The notes beneath the pieces were generated by a model. It saw only the letters and a program-made list of their open reading frames with translations. It was not told the DNA's origin and did not search any database. The position numbers and the translations under genes were made by a program. From M3007 sp964621185 (GTDB lineage: Bacteria; Bacteroidota; Bacteroidia; Chitinophagales; Saprospiraceae): a stretch of DNA of 64,000 nt. Location of the stretch: NCBI GenBank assembly GCA_964621185.1, contig CAZULM010000022.1:1-64000 (forward strand), in the 5' to 3' direction. Numbering within the stretch: position 1 is the first letter of the stretch; each line of letters begins with the position of its first letter. Below are positions 42,969-52,314 of this stretch, piece by piece.

Positions 42969-44369
42969 TCAGTACCCAAGGATTTTCAGCATAGATTCGG
43001 CGTCCTGCTCTTTGAACACCTCTGTATCCACAAATTCTCCGTAATAATTTTTGTCGATCAAAATATGCCTGGGAGCGGGCAGAAGGCAGTGCTTCAAGCC
43101 GCCATAGCCGCTCAGCGACTCCTGGTAGGCGCCTGTGTGGAAAAAGCCGATATACAGCGGCTCCTCCGTTTTTTCGTCGTATGAAGGGAGGTACACTTGG
43201 TTGATATGCGCCTCGGAGTTGTAGTAATCGGCGTTGTCGCAGCTGATGCCCCCGATATTGACCCGCTGGTATTCTTTGTTCCAATGGTTTACGGGCAGCA
43301 GGATGAAGCGCTCCTTGATGCCCCAGCTGTCTGGCAAGGTGTTTATCAGGCTGTTGTCGAGCATGTACCATTCTTCGGCATCATTCTGTTGCTTCTTGCC
43401 GATGACAGAGAATATGGTCGCGCCGCTCTCGCCTACGGTGTATTTCCCGAACTCGGAATAGATGTCTGGCTCTGGCACGCCTTCGCTGTCGCAGTATTCC
43501 TTTATGAGCCGGACGATTTCGCTCACCATGTAGGGATAGTCGTATTCGAATCCAAGAGAATTTCGGATGGGCAGTCCGCCGCCGATGTTGAGGCAGGTTA
43601 GGGTAGGGCAACGCTTGCGCAGCAGGCAATAGGTCTTGATGCCCCTTTTCAGCTCGCTCCAATAGTATATGGTGTCTTTTATGCCCACATCCACGAAGAA
43701 ATGCAGCATTTTAAGCTCAAATTTGGGATTGTTGGCGATTTTATCTTCGTAAAAGCTCAGCACATCGCTCTGCCGGATGCCTAATCGGGAGGTATAGAAC
43801 TCAAAGTTCGGCTCTTCCTCGGTAGCCATACGCAAGCCGATCTTGCACTTTGCCTTGCTGACAAGCTTTTCGTATTGCTCCAGCTCGTCGGGGTTGTCGC
43901 ATACCGGGATCACGTTCGTGAAGCCCTCGTTGATGAGGTGGGCGATCTTCTCTATGTACTGTGGCGGCTTGTAGCCGTTGTTGACGATGATGGTGCCTTT
44001 GTTGATCTTGCCCTGCTTGTGGAGCTTCCAGATCAGGTCAATGTCAAATGTTGAAGAAGTTTCAAGTTGTGTTCCGTTCTCCAGCACTTCGTTGAGGATA
44101 AAGGCAAAGTGAGAGCTTTTGGTGCAATAGCAGTAAATATACTTCCCGTTGTAGTTGTAGCGCTGGATGGCATCCCGGAAAAGCTTGCGCGCCAGCTGTA
44201 TCTTTTCGCCGATCTTGGGCAGGTAGGTGAGCTTCAGCGGCGTGCCGTAGCGCTGGATCAAGTCGTGGAGGTCTATGTCGTTGAAAAAAAGCCTGTTGGA
44301 TTTTAGGCTGAAGCCGTCTTGTGGAAAGTCGAAGGTTTGGGCAACGAGGTCGTAGTAGGAATTCTTCAT
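42969..44369 (-). CDS. speA: Arginine decarboxylase-like PLP enzyme (fold III)
   Basis: The 466-residue protein is of the alanine-racemase-type PLP fold. Lys84 in IYCYCTKSSHFAFIL is the likely Schiff-base lysine, followed by the Cys/Ser-rich segment LENGTQLETSS. GIKTYC, the glycine-rich LNIGGGLPIRNSLGFEYDYP and DIYSEFGKYTVG with GAYQESLSGYGGL complete the site. Length and motifs fit the short Bacteroidota arginine-decarboxylase-type rather than the ~630-residue E. coli SpeA. The diaminopimelate decarboxylase relatives are an alternative. It would make agmatine for polyamines. A -7-like element lies at 44396-44403. Confidence 0.8.
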   Translation of the reverse strand: MKNSYYDLVAQTFDFPQDGFSLKSNRLFFNDIDLHDLIQRYGTPLKLTYLPKIGEKIQLARKLFRDAIQRYNYNGKYIYCYCTKSSHFAFILNEVLENGTQLETSSTFDIDLIWKLHKQGKINKGTIIVNNGYKPPQYIEKIAHLINEGFTNVIPVCDNPDELEQYEKLVSKAKCKIGLRMATEEEPNFEFYTSRLGIRQSDVLSFYEDKIANNPKFELKMLHFFVDVGIKDTIYYWSELKRGIKTYCLLRKRCPTLTCLNIGGGLPIRNSLGFEYDYPYMVSEIVRLIKEYCDSEGVPEPDIYSEFGKYTVGESGATIFSVIGKKQQNDAEEWYMLDNSLINTLPDSWGIKERFILLPVNHWNKEYQRVNIGGISCDNADYYNSEAHINQVYLPSYDEKTEEPLYIGFFHTGAYQESLSGYGGLKHCLLPAPRHILIDKNYYGEFVDTEVFKEQDAESMLKILGY

Positions 44370-44395
44370 TTAAACGGGTGCGTGAAACAGTTGGG

Positions 44396-44403
44396 CAAAT
44401 GTA
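44396..44403 (-). promoter_or_regulatory. Candidate -7 element TACATTTG for the arginine decarboxylase-like gene
   Basis: On the minus strand, an 8/8 match to TAnnTTTG lies 26 bp upstream of the start codon. No -33 TTTG at normal spacing. Confidence 0.4.
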
Positions 44404-44417
44404 GGGGGATTTTTGGG

Positions 44418-44445
44418 TTTCAGGTTTCAAGTTTCAGGTTTCAAG
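44418..44445. repeat. Tandem 14-bp repeat, two copies
   Basis: The unit tttcaggtttcaag occurs twice without a gap (44418-44431 and 44432-44445), just beyond the decarboxylase promoter. No function seen. Confidence 0.5.
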
Positions 44446-44465
44446 GCGGGCGGGCGGTTTGTGAT

Positions 44466-44505
44466 CAATTATTTAACATAATATAAATTATAGAATAAAT
44501 AATTG
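44466..44505. other. AT-rich inverted repeat downstream of tamB
   Basis: caattattta (44466-44475) and taaataattg (44496-44505) form a 10-bp stem with a 20-nt loop. It starts 11 bp beyond the tamB stop (44516) in the direction of transcription. It could act as a weak terminator, but it lacks G and C. Confidence 0.3.
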
Positions 44506-44515
44506 GCTGCAGAAC

Positions 44516-47500
44516 TCATTTCCCCCTTCGCACCAAACCCAAGCCTTCCCACAGATCGCTGAAAGAATCGTAATCCTTCTGAAAAGTGATGCCCACGCCG
44601 TAGCGGTCGCGGCGCTGGCCCGCCACGTCGGGTTCGATGCGCTGATATACTTTGAGCCGCCATTGGTTGTTCTCTGTCAGCCTGATCTCGATGGTTACGT
44701 CCTCGCCCAGGAACCCGCTGTTGATCGGGAGGTTTGCCCCGCCACCCAGGCCGAACTGTGAGCCTACCTGCACGGTGATCCTGTCGTCGATAAAGCCGCT
44801 CTTGAGCCGTACTTGCAGCTCTCTACCGCCCGAGAGCGTGTTCCCGGGGTCGGCCAGCACGTTCTGGTAGTCGCTGTAGTTGATGTCCAAGTCGATGCTC
44901 GATACGTCTTTGTTGAACCATTCAGCTGCCAGTCCGCCAAGGTAATTGGAGAACTGGTTGCTGATCATTTGGGTCAGCGTATTGACCGCAGAGGCTACAT
45001 AGTCTGTGGGTTGCACGAACCCGCTGTTGGAGGGCAGGAAAGAACCGATGACGACCAGGCCGAATATCTGCCTCGACAACTCGTTCTGATCCTGACGCAG
45101 CAGGCGCAATTTGTTGTCGGTCATGCTTTTAAGCTGGCTGGTTATGTTCGGGAATTCCAGGCCGAAGGTAATGTCGGGCTTGAGCAGGTCGCCACTGATG
45201 TGCATGGTGACGATCACCTTGGTCGCTTTGGTCGCTTCGTCTTTCAGGTTCGTGAGCAACTCTACCTCGTCGCGTATAAAATTGTAAACAGCGGTGTTTT
45301 GCTCGTAGGTGGCATCTAAGTTGAGCAACGCGCCATAAGGGTCGCCAAACCAGTTGATGGTGCCGCCGCCGGCCATGGTGAAGGGCTTGTTCACAAAGTT
45401 GAGCAAGGTAAACAGGTATTCGCCCCGGGTCACGCGGTAACCGCCGTACATTTTGAACTCCCCTTCCCGGTTGATGCTCAATTTAATGTCGCCCTCTCCC
45501 CTACTCTTGATGATATCCCCTGTCTGCTCATCGAAGATCAATTGGATTTCTGCTTCTTCAGTGACCGTAAGGTTCATTTCGAAATTCAAGCCTTTCAAGT
45601 CGGTGAAGGTGAAGCTTTTCTTTTTGGCTTCTTTTTCCTTTCCCGTGCTGTCGTTGGTAAAATTGATGAATTTGGCTTCTTTGGCATCGGAGCTGGAGGA
45701 TAGAGGGATATAGAGCCGGGTATCTTTCCCAGTGGTGGCATTTATCAGCATGTTTGTCCTGACAAACGAGCCTGAAATGGACAGATCGAAATAGCCAATG
45801 CCTTGTCCGTAGTAAAGATCGTTGTCGGCAGCGCTGGTGTTGAGGATCGTGAATGAACGGTCTGCGGCCTCGATATAGCAGCTGACGCGCCACTTGCTGA
45901 AGTTGTCGTGTTCGAGGAACCCGTCCACCTTGGCATAATGCTGTTGGGTGGCGTCCCAAATCACGCCATCGGCGACTTCTATCCTGTTTTTGGCAATCTT
46001 AATTTGTTGGTCTCTGAGGTGGAACAAAGAGTTCAGGTAGTCTATTTGAAATTGGCCTTCCCGCACATTCAGGGCTCCCGAAGCCCCTACCCTATCCGGG
46101 CTGCCAGAAATCAGCAGCTGGCCGTCGATAAGCCCGGCAGTTTTAGAGATGTCCGGGATAAACGTTTCCAGGATTTCAAATTTGAACCCATCAAGGCTGG
46201 CGGAGGCAAAAAGCTCGCCGGAAGCGAGTTGAGCATCAAGGTTTTCGGAAAAAAACGACGGGCTCGCATCAGGGAGCCAAGCCCCTTTGACGATCAGTTC
46301 TGGCGCTTCATCCTGCCGCAAGAACGCCGAGCAATACATCGGAGAAGACAAGTCCTCCATTTCTATGTTGCCGGACAACATGCCATAGGGTTTGGCATTG
46401 ATGAACACCGTGTCTGTCAACATACTTAGGCGCATGCCTTTCAGCTCGAACACGTCGCGGATGGAGATGTCGAAGTCGAAGATGCGGCTCCGAAGCACAA
46501 GGCTCTCGGGGTCAAAAAAACGGTTAAGCTCGCTGAGGTTGAATTGGGTGAGCGAGAAATTCAATCCTCTGCCCTGGTTGGCGCTTTCCAGCACAATACG
46601 CTGGTTGCCACTGAAGAACTCAAAGTTTTTGGTATCGATGGTGCCGCTGTTGAACCGGATAAAGTTGTCGTCGGCGATAAGCCACTCATGGCTGAACAGG
46701 TTGATCTTGGAGGCGTTGAACTTGACTTGCCAAAGGGAGTCGGCCGTTGTGAGCGAGCCTTTCAGGTAGAGGTTTTCCAGGTATCCGGTTTCATTTTCCG
46801 AGGCGATGAGGGTGAAAAAGAGCTCATCGCTCACCATATTGCCATAAAACGAGACTTCGGGAAGCTGTTTTTTAGGCGACAGCATGGTTTTTGGAAGCTT
46901 CAGGTTGAACCATGCGCTGTCTTGGGAGCTGCTCCAGTTCAGCCCCGGGTCGTGTATTGCGATGCCTTTCCAGGTGATCAACGGCGCCTCGGCAACCAGA
47001 TAGGTGGTTCCGCGGTTTGCATTCACGCCGGCAGTAATATATACATCCCTAAGGGTGTCCAGGTCGTCGCTAATCAGTTTCGTGAGGCTTTTTGAGTCTC
47101 TGATCTGCAATGAAAGGTTGTAATTGTCATTTGAGGCTGCGGGAGGTTGTGCTGCAACGGCCCCAAGATGTTCCGCAAACGCAGGGTGGTATTTTTGGAG
47201 TTGATAAACCAGGTTGCTCAGGATGTTGTTGAAATTGAAGCGCCCGACAAGCTCGCATTTTGCGACATCAGAATTAAAGCCAAAATAGCGGGAACCGTCG
47301 GTTTTGATGGTGGAATAGAAGTTTAAGGAGTCGATGCGGTGCCACAGCTCGAGGTCTTGCAGGAGCCTGAAGTTGCGCAGCCTGGCCGATCCCGTTATGT
47401 CGTTCAGGGTCTTGCCCTCCAGGCTCAGGTTTTCCACCTTGCCAGAAAGCACAACGTCCTTGTCGCTGAGGTTAAGCACCCCCAGGTCTAACCTTTCTAT

Positions 47501-49489
47501 GTTGGCGCTGAACTCGAACTTTGGAATATCCTCTTTTAGGTTGATCGCACCGTCAAAGGTGAAATCGATATTTGGGTCGTCGCTTTTTACGGCGCCTTCG
47601 AACACTTTCTCTTGAAAGGCGCCATTGAGGTAAATATCGCGGTATTGGTAGCCACGGTACGCCAGGGTGTCGATCATCCCGGTCACAGTAGCTTTGATCG
47701 TGTTCAGGGTCAGGCCACTGGAGTTGTCTCCGATGTTGACCCGAAAAGTCGTCCGCCCGAACTGTTTGTCGCCCGTCCAGGTAGCCATGTCGAAGCTGTT
47801 CATGGCCAATCCGCCGCTGTAGATGGCCTTTTCTCGCCCTTCTTTCAAGTTCAGGTGCATATCTGCCTGCCCGGGGCCGAGATCGGACACGAACTCCCCA
47901 AAAAGCACGTGGTCGATGCGGTCGAAGAGCTGGTAATCGCCCTTGAACTTGATGCTGCCCAGTTTGTAAAACTGTTCGGGCGGGCTGAAGTCCGGCACGA
48001 TTCGGTTGATGGTGCGAAGGTCGGTGCGCAGTTCTTTGAACTCGAAGGTCAGGGTCTGCGGCTCATCTTTTTTGTTGAGGTCATTCCCCCGGAAATCACA
48101 GTTGATGTAGGTGCTTTGCCCCAGCTCAAGGATCATGCTGTCGGCGCGCAGGCGGTTCACCTTTCCGTGCACGTGGCCGGTCAGGCTTATCAGTTCGTTG
48201 GCGTTGGATTTGAAAATCTGGTTCCCGGCGAGGTTGTCGTCAAAATAGTTCAAGTCGCCCAAGCGCAGCTTCGAGCCTTTGGCGAGCTTGATGTCCATGT
48301 CCACGCTGTCTTCGAAACTCCTGAAATCGCGGTAACCTGAAAAGCGGAATTGGATCGTGTCGCCCAGCGCCGTGTTTTCTGTTTGTATCTTCACCTTGCA
48401 CAAGCTGGCTAAGGTGTCGGTGAGCGACAACTTGCCAAATTCGGCGTGGGTCAGGTAAAAGCCGCACTGTTCGCGCGCGGCCAGATGGTCGATGGCGCCG
48501 TTCAGCACAAAATCGTTGTTGTTGAACTCGTCGTTGAAGCTGAGATTTCTGCCCTTCAAGGTAATGTCCCAGATGTTCAGGTGATCGTAATCCATGACAT
48601 TGGGCAGGGTTGTCCGGCCTGGAGACGCGTCAAACCTGTCCATGATGAAGCTGGAACGCGTGGCCAATAGCTCCCCGACCCGAAAAATCAACGGAGAGCT
48701 GGGCGCTTTGGAGACCTTGGCAACGGGCGTTGCGGGCTTGATGCCGGCAATATTGCTTGCCGGGTGCTCAAAGTCTTGAAGCTGGACAAAAAGGCCATCC
48801 AAATGCGCTGAGCGGATATCGACTAAGTTGTTGTCAGGGTCAATTGCATTGACCTTGATCAGGCCGAAGGGTATCCTGATCAGGTGCCTTTCCCGATCGA
48901 TAATGTTGTGGTCTTTTTTGTTGACGGACTCGACGTCCCGCAAGATGACCACGTCATCCAGGTGCAGGTTTTGGATGTTGACAACCACAGCCGCCGATTT
49001 TTTTTTGTTGCCGCTCGGCTTTGAGATTTTAGAAAGGAATTCATTCAAGGTGTTTCGGGGTTCCCCTTCTGCCCGGTTGATGTTGAAGCGGGCGTTGGAT
49101 ATCCCGATGTCGGTAAACTCCACTTTTTCGCCGAAGAAAGAGAAGAAGTTGTACTTCATGCCGGCGTGGATCTTTCCTGCATAGAGCAGCGTGTCTCCCC
49201 TGAAATCTTCCACGTAAAGCCCTTCCAGTACCAAATTGTCAAAAAACTCAATGTCAACCTTTTGGATGGCCACTGTTGTTTCCCACTCTTCCGACAGATA
49301 GGCGGTCACCTTACCGACGATCCAGTTTTGGACAGCCGGCATTTGCAGCAGGAAATACAGGGAAACGACAAAGACCGTCAGGCCGAACAGCGTGTTTTCC
49401 GCTTTTCGCCACAAGTACTTGACCCATCCCCAGAGGCGGGATGCCTGATTTTGGTCTTGTACGGTGTTTTGTCCTTGACTTTTTGCCAT
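44516..49489 (-). CDS. tamB: TamB-like translocation and assembly protein
   Basis: The 1657-residue protein begins with a charged cytoplasmic tail and one membrane helix (LFGLTVFVVSLYFLLQM, 34-50), followed by a very long, repetitive beta-rich periplasmic part. Its C-terminal ~350 residues match the DUF490/TamB domain (GDIKLSINREGEFKMYGGYRVTRGEYLF, VQVGSQFGLGGGANLPINS, and the RYGVGITFQKDYDSF end). TamB-like proteins span the periplasm, anchored inside and reaching the outer membrane, and move lipid or help insert outer-membrane proteins. Start MAKSQGQNTV (49487-49489) is chosen because the extended frame has no signal. A TamA partner is not in the window. The upstream genes point the same way. 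Confidence 0.93.
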   Translation of the reverse strand: MAKSQGQNTVQDQNQASRLWGWVKYLWRKAENTLFGLTVFVVSLYFLLQMPAVQNWIVGKVTAYLSEEWETTVAIQKVDIEFFDNLVLEGLYVEDFRGDTLLYAGKIHAGMKYNFFSFFGEKVEFTDIGISNARFNINRAEGEPRNTLNEFLSKISKPSGNKKKSAAVVVNIQNLHLDDVVILRDVESVNKKDHNIIDRERHLIRIPFGLIKVNAIDPDNNLVDIRSAHLDGLFVQLQDFEHPASNIAGIKPATPVAKVSKAPSSPLIFRVGELLATRSSFIMDRFDASPGRTTLPNVMDYDHLNIWDITLKGRNLSFNDEFNNNDFVLNGAIDHLAAREQCGFYLTHAEFGKLSLTDTLASLCKVKIQTENTALGDTIQFRFSGYRDFRSFEDSVDMDIKLAKGSKLRLGDLNYFDDNLAGNQIFKSNANELISLTGHVHGKVNRLRADSMILELGQSTYINCDFRGNDLNKKDEPQTLTFEFKELRTDLRTINRIVPDFSPPEQFYKLGSIKFKGDYQLFDRIDHVLFGEFVSDLGPGQADMHLNLKEGREKAIYSGGLAMNSFDMATWTGDKQFGRTTFRVNIGDNSSGLTLNTIKATVTGMIDTLAYRGYQYRDIYLNGAFQEKVFEGAVKSDDPNIDFTFDGAINLKEDIPKFEFSANIERLDLGVLNLSDKDVVLSGKVENLSLEGKTLNDITGSARLRNFRLLQDLELWHRIDSLNFYSTIKTDGSRYFGFNSDVAKCELVGRFNFNNILSNLVYQLQKYHPAFAEHLGAVAAQPPAASNDNYNLSLQIRDSKSLTKLISDDLDTLRDVYITAGVNANRGTTYLVAEAPLITWKGIAIHDPGLNWSSSQDSAWFNLKLPKTMLSPKKQLPEVSFYGNMVSDELFFTLIASENETGYLENLYLKGSLTTADSLWQVKFNASKINLFSHEWLIADDNFIRFNSGTIDTKNFEFFSGNQRIVLESANQGRGLNFSLTQFNLSELNRFFDPESLVLRSRIFDFDISIRDVFELKGMRLSMLTDTVFINAKPYGMLSGNIEMEDLSSPMYCSAFLRQDEAPELIVKGAWLPDASPSFFSENLDAQLASGELFASASLDGFKFEILETFIPDISKTAGLIDGQLLISGSPDRVGASGALNVREGQFQIDYLNSLFHLRDQQIKIAKNRIEVADGVIWDATQQHYAKVDGFLEHDNFSKWRVSCYIEAADRSFTILNTSAADNDLYYGQGIGYFDLSISGSFVRTNMLINATTGKDTRLYIPLSSSSDAKEAKFINFTNDSTGKEKEAKKKSFTFTDLKGLNFEMNLTVTEEAEIQLIFDEQTGDIIKSRGEGDIKLSINREGEFKMYGGYRVTRGEYLFTLLNFVNKPFTMAGGGTINWFGDPYGALLNLDATYEQNTAVYNFIRDEVELLTNLKDEATKATKVIVTMHISGDLLKPDITFGLEFPNITSQLKSMTDNKLRLLRQDQNELSRQIFGLVVIGSFLPSNSGFVQPTDYVASAVNTLTQMISNQFSNYLGGLAAEWFNKDVSSIDLDINYSDYQNVLADPGNTLSGGRELQVRLKSGFIDDRITVQVGSQFGLGGGANLPINSGFLGEDVTIEIRLTENNQWRLKVYQRIEPDVAGQRRDRYGVGITFQKDYDSFSDLWEGLGLVRRGK

Positions 49490-49609
49490 TAAAACTGAAA
49501 AGTTGTCGCTCTCAAATTGGAAACGGAATTCAAGGTTCAAATTGCGGTAATCCGTCCGATTTTAAGACAAATAAAACAGCGGCCTCCCCCACCCTGCCCC
49601 ATGAACAAG

Positions 49610-50017
49610 TTATTTTGGTTTTGCGGCTTCAAACTTTTCAATGGCATTAGGATCATATTTGACGTGCATATTGATCCACATCATCCTCGATATGCGGAAA
49701 ATATAGACGAAGTTGAGGGCAATAAACAGCCCTAAGAGGCTAAAGGCAACCGTTTGGCTGAAGCCCATCAACCAGTGGAAAAAAGCAACAAAAAGCAGGC
49801 AGAACCAGCCTGTCCAGATATAGGAGATGAACATTGAGCCGTAATAATAGCCCGGCTCTGGGAAGTAGTTGAGGTCGCATTTAGGGCAACGCTGGTACAT
49901 GTCGAAAGGTTTGACAAAAGACCAGCTGCCCGTTTCAAAAACTTCCCCTTCGTGGCAGCGGGGGCATTTCAAGTGAAAAATACTGTAGCGTTTCCGCGAT
50001 TTGTGGATGAGTGGCAT
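49610..50017 (-). CDS. DUF983 family membrane protein
   Basis: The 135-residue protein has two zinc-ribbon-type Cys pairs (Cys18/Cys21 in CPRC and Cys44/Cys47 in CPKC), then two membrane helices (about 63-82 and 87-110) and a short tail. This is the DUF983 family (Bacteroidota form); the Cys pairs look like a metal site. Role unknown. It lies 29 bp after the coiled-coil gene stop (50047) and 120 bp before tamB, on the same strand. Confidence 0.85.
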   Translation of the reverse strand: MPLIHKSRKRYSIFHLKCPRCHEGEVFETGSWSFVKPFDMYQRCPKCDLNYFPEPGYYYGSMFISYIWTGWFCLLFVAFFHWLMGFSQTVAFSLLGLFIALNFVYIFRISRMMWINMHVKYDPNAIEKFEAAKPK

Positions 50018-50046
50018 CTGCTTGATAATGGTGGAAATGGTTCGGG

Positions 50047-50973
50047 CTATTTTGCAAGCTTGAAACTGGAAGCGCCCAGCAAGCCTTTGTCGCAGTAAAT
50101 AGCCACAACATAATTCCCGGCTTTTAGTTTGTCGTCAAACTTGTGGTTGAACGACAGGCGCTGGGTTTCGTTCAACACCACCTCTTTGGTCTGCTGGGCC
50201 AAAATCTCTACGGAGCCGGCAGGCGCATACACAGTGGCCTTGGTGGGGTTTTTGCTGATGATCGGGTTGGCCTTGTCGTCTGTGATAGCGAGGTATATTT
50301 TTTGCTGGCCCTGGAAATCTTTGGGGACGTTTGCGAGGTCGAAGCTCACGAAGATTTCCCGCAGTTTTTTGGCGCGGGTCGTCAGCTTGTCGTTCCTCCC
50401 TTCAAGTTGTACCGAGAAGGCTGTGGCCTTGAAGATTGCCGACTGTGTCTTCCGTATCTGTTCTTCGAGTTTTTTGGCAAGGTCTTGCATTTGGCCGGTA
50501 AGCTCCGTGTTGTCGCCCTTCAACTGGGTGTTTTCCTCTGTAAGTCGTTGGTTTTCAAGCTTTAAAGCCTCGTTTTCTGCGCGTAAGGTAGTAGTAATTG
50601 TTTCGAGTTCGATCTTGGCTTTTCTCAAGGCTTCCACTTGTTCGCGCAATTCCCGGAGGTCTTTTGCGGACATGTTCCTGATCTGCCGGATGGCTGACTC
50701 TTTGTCTTGAACGATCTGGGCACTGCTGTTCACCCGGCCTTGCAGGCTTTCGTTCTCGGTGCGCAATTCCGCAAATGCATTTGAGAGGCTGTCCAAAGAA
50801 CGCTCGAGCGCAGACTTTTCCATTTCGAGCGCGAGGTTTTCCGCTTTAATTTTTTCGTTGTCTGCGAAATAGTTTTTCGATTTTTGCCAGAAAAAAAAGC
50901 CCAGCCCTGCGGCCAATACCAACAGGATTGTCACAACGATGCCGTAAACTTTTGAGTTTTGATTGTTGCTCAT
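50047..50973 (-). CDS. Membrane-anchored coiled-coil protein
   Basis: The 308-residue protein has one N-terminal membrane helix (YGIVVTILLVLAAGLGFFFW, 10-29). A long heptad-rich coiled coil (about 40-185; repeated LKxEN/LxxEN) and a C-terminal beta-rich domain (about 190-308, ending GASSFKLAK) follow. It would be anchored in the inner membrane, with the coil and domain in the periplasm, or a simple anchored adapter. No family is recognised. It is the first gene of a minus-strand run with DUF983 and tamB, and it has a TATATTTG element at 51020-51027. Confidence 0.7.
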   Translation of the reverse strand: MSNNQNSKVYGIVVTILLVLAAGLGFFFWQKSKNYFADNEKIKAENLALEMEKSALERSLDSLSNAFAELRTENESLQGRVNSSAQIVQDKESAIRQIRNMSAKDLRELREQVEALRKAKIELETITTTLRAENEALKLENQRLTEENTQLKGDNTELTGQMQDLAKKLEEQIRKTQSAIFKATAFSVQLEGRNDKLTTRAKKLREIFVSFDLANVPKDFQGQQKIYLAITDDKANPIISKNPTKATVYAPAGSVEILAQQTKEVVLNETQRLSFNHKFDDKLKAGNYVVAIYCDKGLLGASSFKLAK

Positions 50974-51019
50974 TGGAAGAATTATGTTGAAATTGTGTGT
51001 AATAACAAAGTTTTCGATG

Positions 51020-51027
51020 CAAATATA
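51020..51027 (-). promoter_or_regulatory. Candidate -7 element TATATTTG for the coiled-coil gene
   Basis: On the minus strand, an 8/8 match to TAnnTTTG lies 46 bp before the start codon. It may serve the whole coiled-coil, DUF983, tamB run. No clear -33 box. Confidence 0.45.
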
Positions 51028-51079
51028 CGCGATTTCACGCCCTAATCACTAGTATAAAACCTCTGTCAATTTAAAAATT

Positions 51080-51655
51080 ATGAACCGCCTAAAAGAAGCG
51101 ATTGAAGCAATTTACCCTTTTCCGAAAAAGGAACTGGACCAGTTCTTGGGGCTGTGGTCGGCGCTCCATGTAGAAAAAGGGGATTTTGTCATGAAAGCGG
51201 GCGAGGTGTCCAGTCATCTTTATTTCTTGGAAAGCGGGGCAATCCGGTGCTACGACTTCAAGGATGGCCGGGAAATAACCGAGTGGATCGCGCTGGAAGG
51301 GCGTTTTATCTATTCGCCGAGAAGCCTGTTCCTGCAAGTGCCGGGCCGGCTGACCTTTCAATCAGTTGAGTCTTCCGTGATGTTCGCCATTCATGTCGAT
51401 GATTTGGAAGCCATATGCGCCCGTTCGATACATGCAGCACAGTTTTACAGGTTGATGCTCAGCCAGGGCATCCTGGCGGCGGAGAAGCGGGTGGAGTTTT
51501 TGTTGGCAGGTTCTGCATTGCAGCGCTACAGGAACCTTGTGACGCAGTTCCCGGATTTTTTAAAGCGCTTTCCTCTGTCTTTTATCGCTTCCTATATCGG
51601 CATAACAAAGGAGACGTTGAGCCGTGTGCGGGGAAGGAAGGTGCCTTTAAATTAG
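51080..51655 (+). CDS. Crp/Fnr family transcriptional regulator
   Basis: The 191-residue protein has a cyclic-nucleotide-binding-type jelly-roll (VEKGDFVMKAGEVSSHLYFLESGAIRCY, then a ligand-site strand near LFLQVPGRLTFQSVESS). A C-terminal helix-turn-helix (FPLSFIASYIGITKETLSRVRGRK) contacts DNA. The ligand is not predictable, because the phosphate-binding RES/E motif is altered. It may be an activator of nearby genes; a divergent arrangement with the coiled-coil gene is present. It is followed by the ECF sigma gene, 92 bp later. Confidence 0.9.
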   Translation: MNRLKEAIEAIYPFPKKELDQFLGLWSALHVEKGDFVMKAGEVSSHLYFLESGAIRCYDFKDGREITEWIALEGRFIYSPRSLFLQVPGRLTFQSVESSVMFAIHVDDLEAICARSIHAAQFYRLMLSQGILAAEKRVEFLLAGSALQRYRNLVTQFPDFLKRFPLSFIASYIGITKETLSRVRGRKVPLN

Positions 51656-51747
51656 GGCGGCGGAAAATAATGCCGGCTATTCAGGCCCCAGCACGCAACC
51701 TGGCATGGGTGTTTTTCCGTTCGGATGGTAATTGTATTGTCATAGAA

Positions 51748-52314
51748 ATGACCGAACACGAATTCGTTTCGATCCTCAAGGGTTGCAGGGGCCACCAAAG
51801 GGCAAGCCAGTATCGGCTGCATGCCTTGCTGTACAACTATTCCATGACGGTTGCCCGGCGGTATTCTGGAGGGCTTGAAGCAGCAGAAGAGGTGACGAAT
51901 GATGCATTTCTGAAGGTTTTTACAAAGATCGATCAATTTCAGTATCGGGAGGGCGATGCCCAGGCGGCGTTTCGGGGCTGGTTCAGGAGGATAGTGGTCA
52001 ATACGGCCATTGACCGGAACAGGTCGGCGCTGCACAAACAATCAACGGACGAGTTGTTGCCGCAAAACGAAGGAGCTGAGGACAATGGGCTTCTTGAAAA
52101 ACTCAGCTTTGACCAAATCATGCTCCTGCTCGACCGCCTGCCTCCAGCCTACCGCACTGTTTTCGGACTTTTTGTAGCCGACGGATATTCCCATGAAGAA
52201 ATAGCCGAATTGCTCCGAATTTCTGTCGGCTCCTCAAAATCTAATCTTTCGCGTGCCCGCCAACATTTGAAAAAATTGCTATCAGACGAGATAGCCTTTA
52301 AGCCTTTTTTATGA
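51748..52314 (+). CDS. ECF-type sigma-70 factor
   Basis: The 188-residue protein has region 2 (RLHALLYNYSMTVARRYSGG, then AEEVTNDAFLKVFTKIDQF and FRGWFRRIVVNTAIDRNR). Region 4 is LDRLPPAYRTVFGLFVADGYSHEEIAELLRISVGSSKSNLSRARQHLKKLL. No other domain. It directs RNA polymerase to stress or envelope genes. ATG 51748 (MTEHEFVSILKG) is chosen as the family-like start; a start at 51670 would add an unusual leader. Its stop overlaps the start of the next gene by 4 bp (ATGA), so the two should be made together. The partner protein is likely to hold this sigma factor inactive. Confidence 0.92.
   Translation: MTEHEFVSILKGCRGHQRASQYRLHALLYNYSMTVARRYSGGLEAAEEVTNDAFLKVFTKIDQFQYREGDAQAAFRGWFRRIVVNTAIDRNRSALHKQSTDELLPQNEGAEDNGLLEKLSFDQIMLLLDRLPPAYRTVFGLFVADGYSHEEIAELLRISVGSSKSNLSRARQHLKKLLSDEIAFKPFL

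Noticed and set aside
44418..44445. Possible regulatory element or riboswitch near the decarboxylase
   Set aside because: Only two copies of a 14-bp unit, no conserved aptamer fold visible, and it lies upstream of the likely promoter element.
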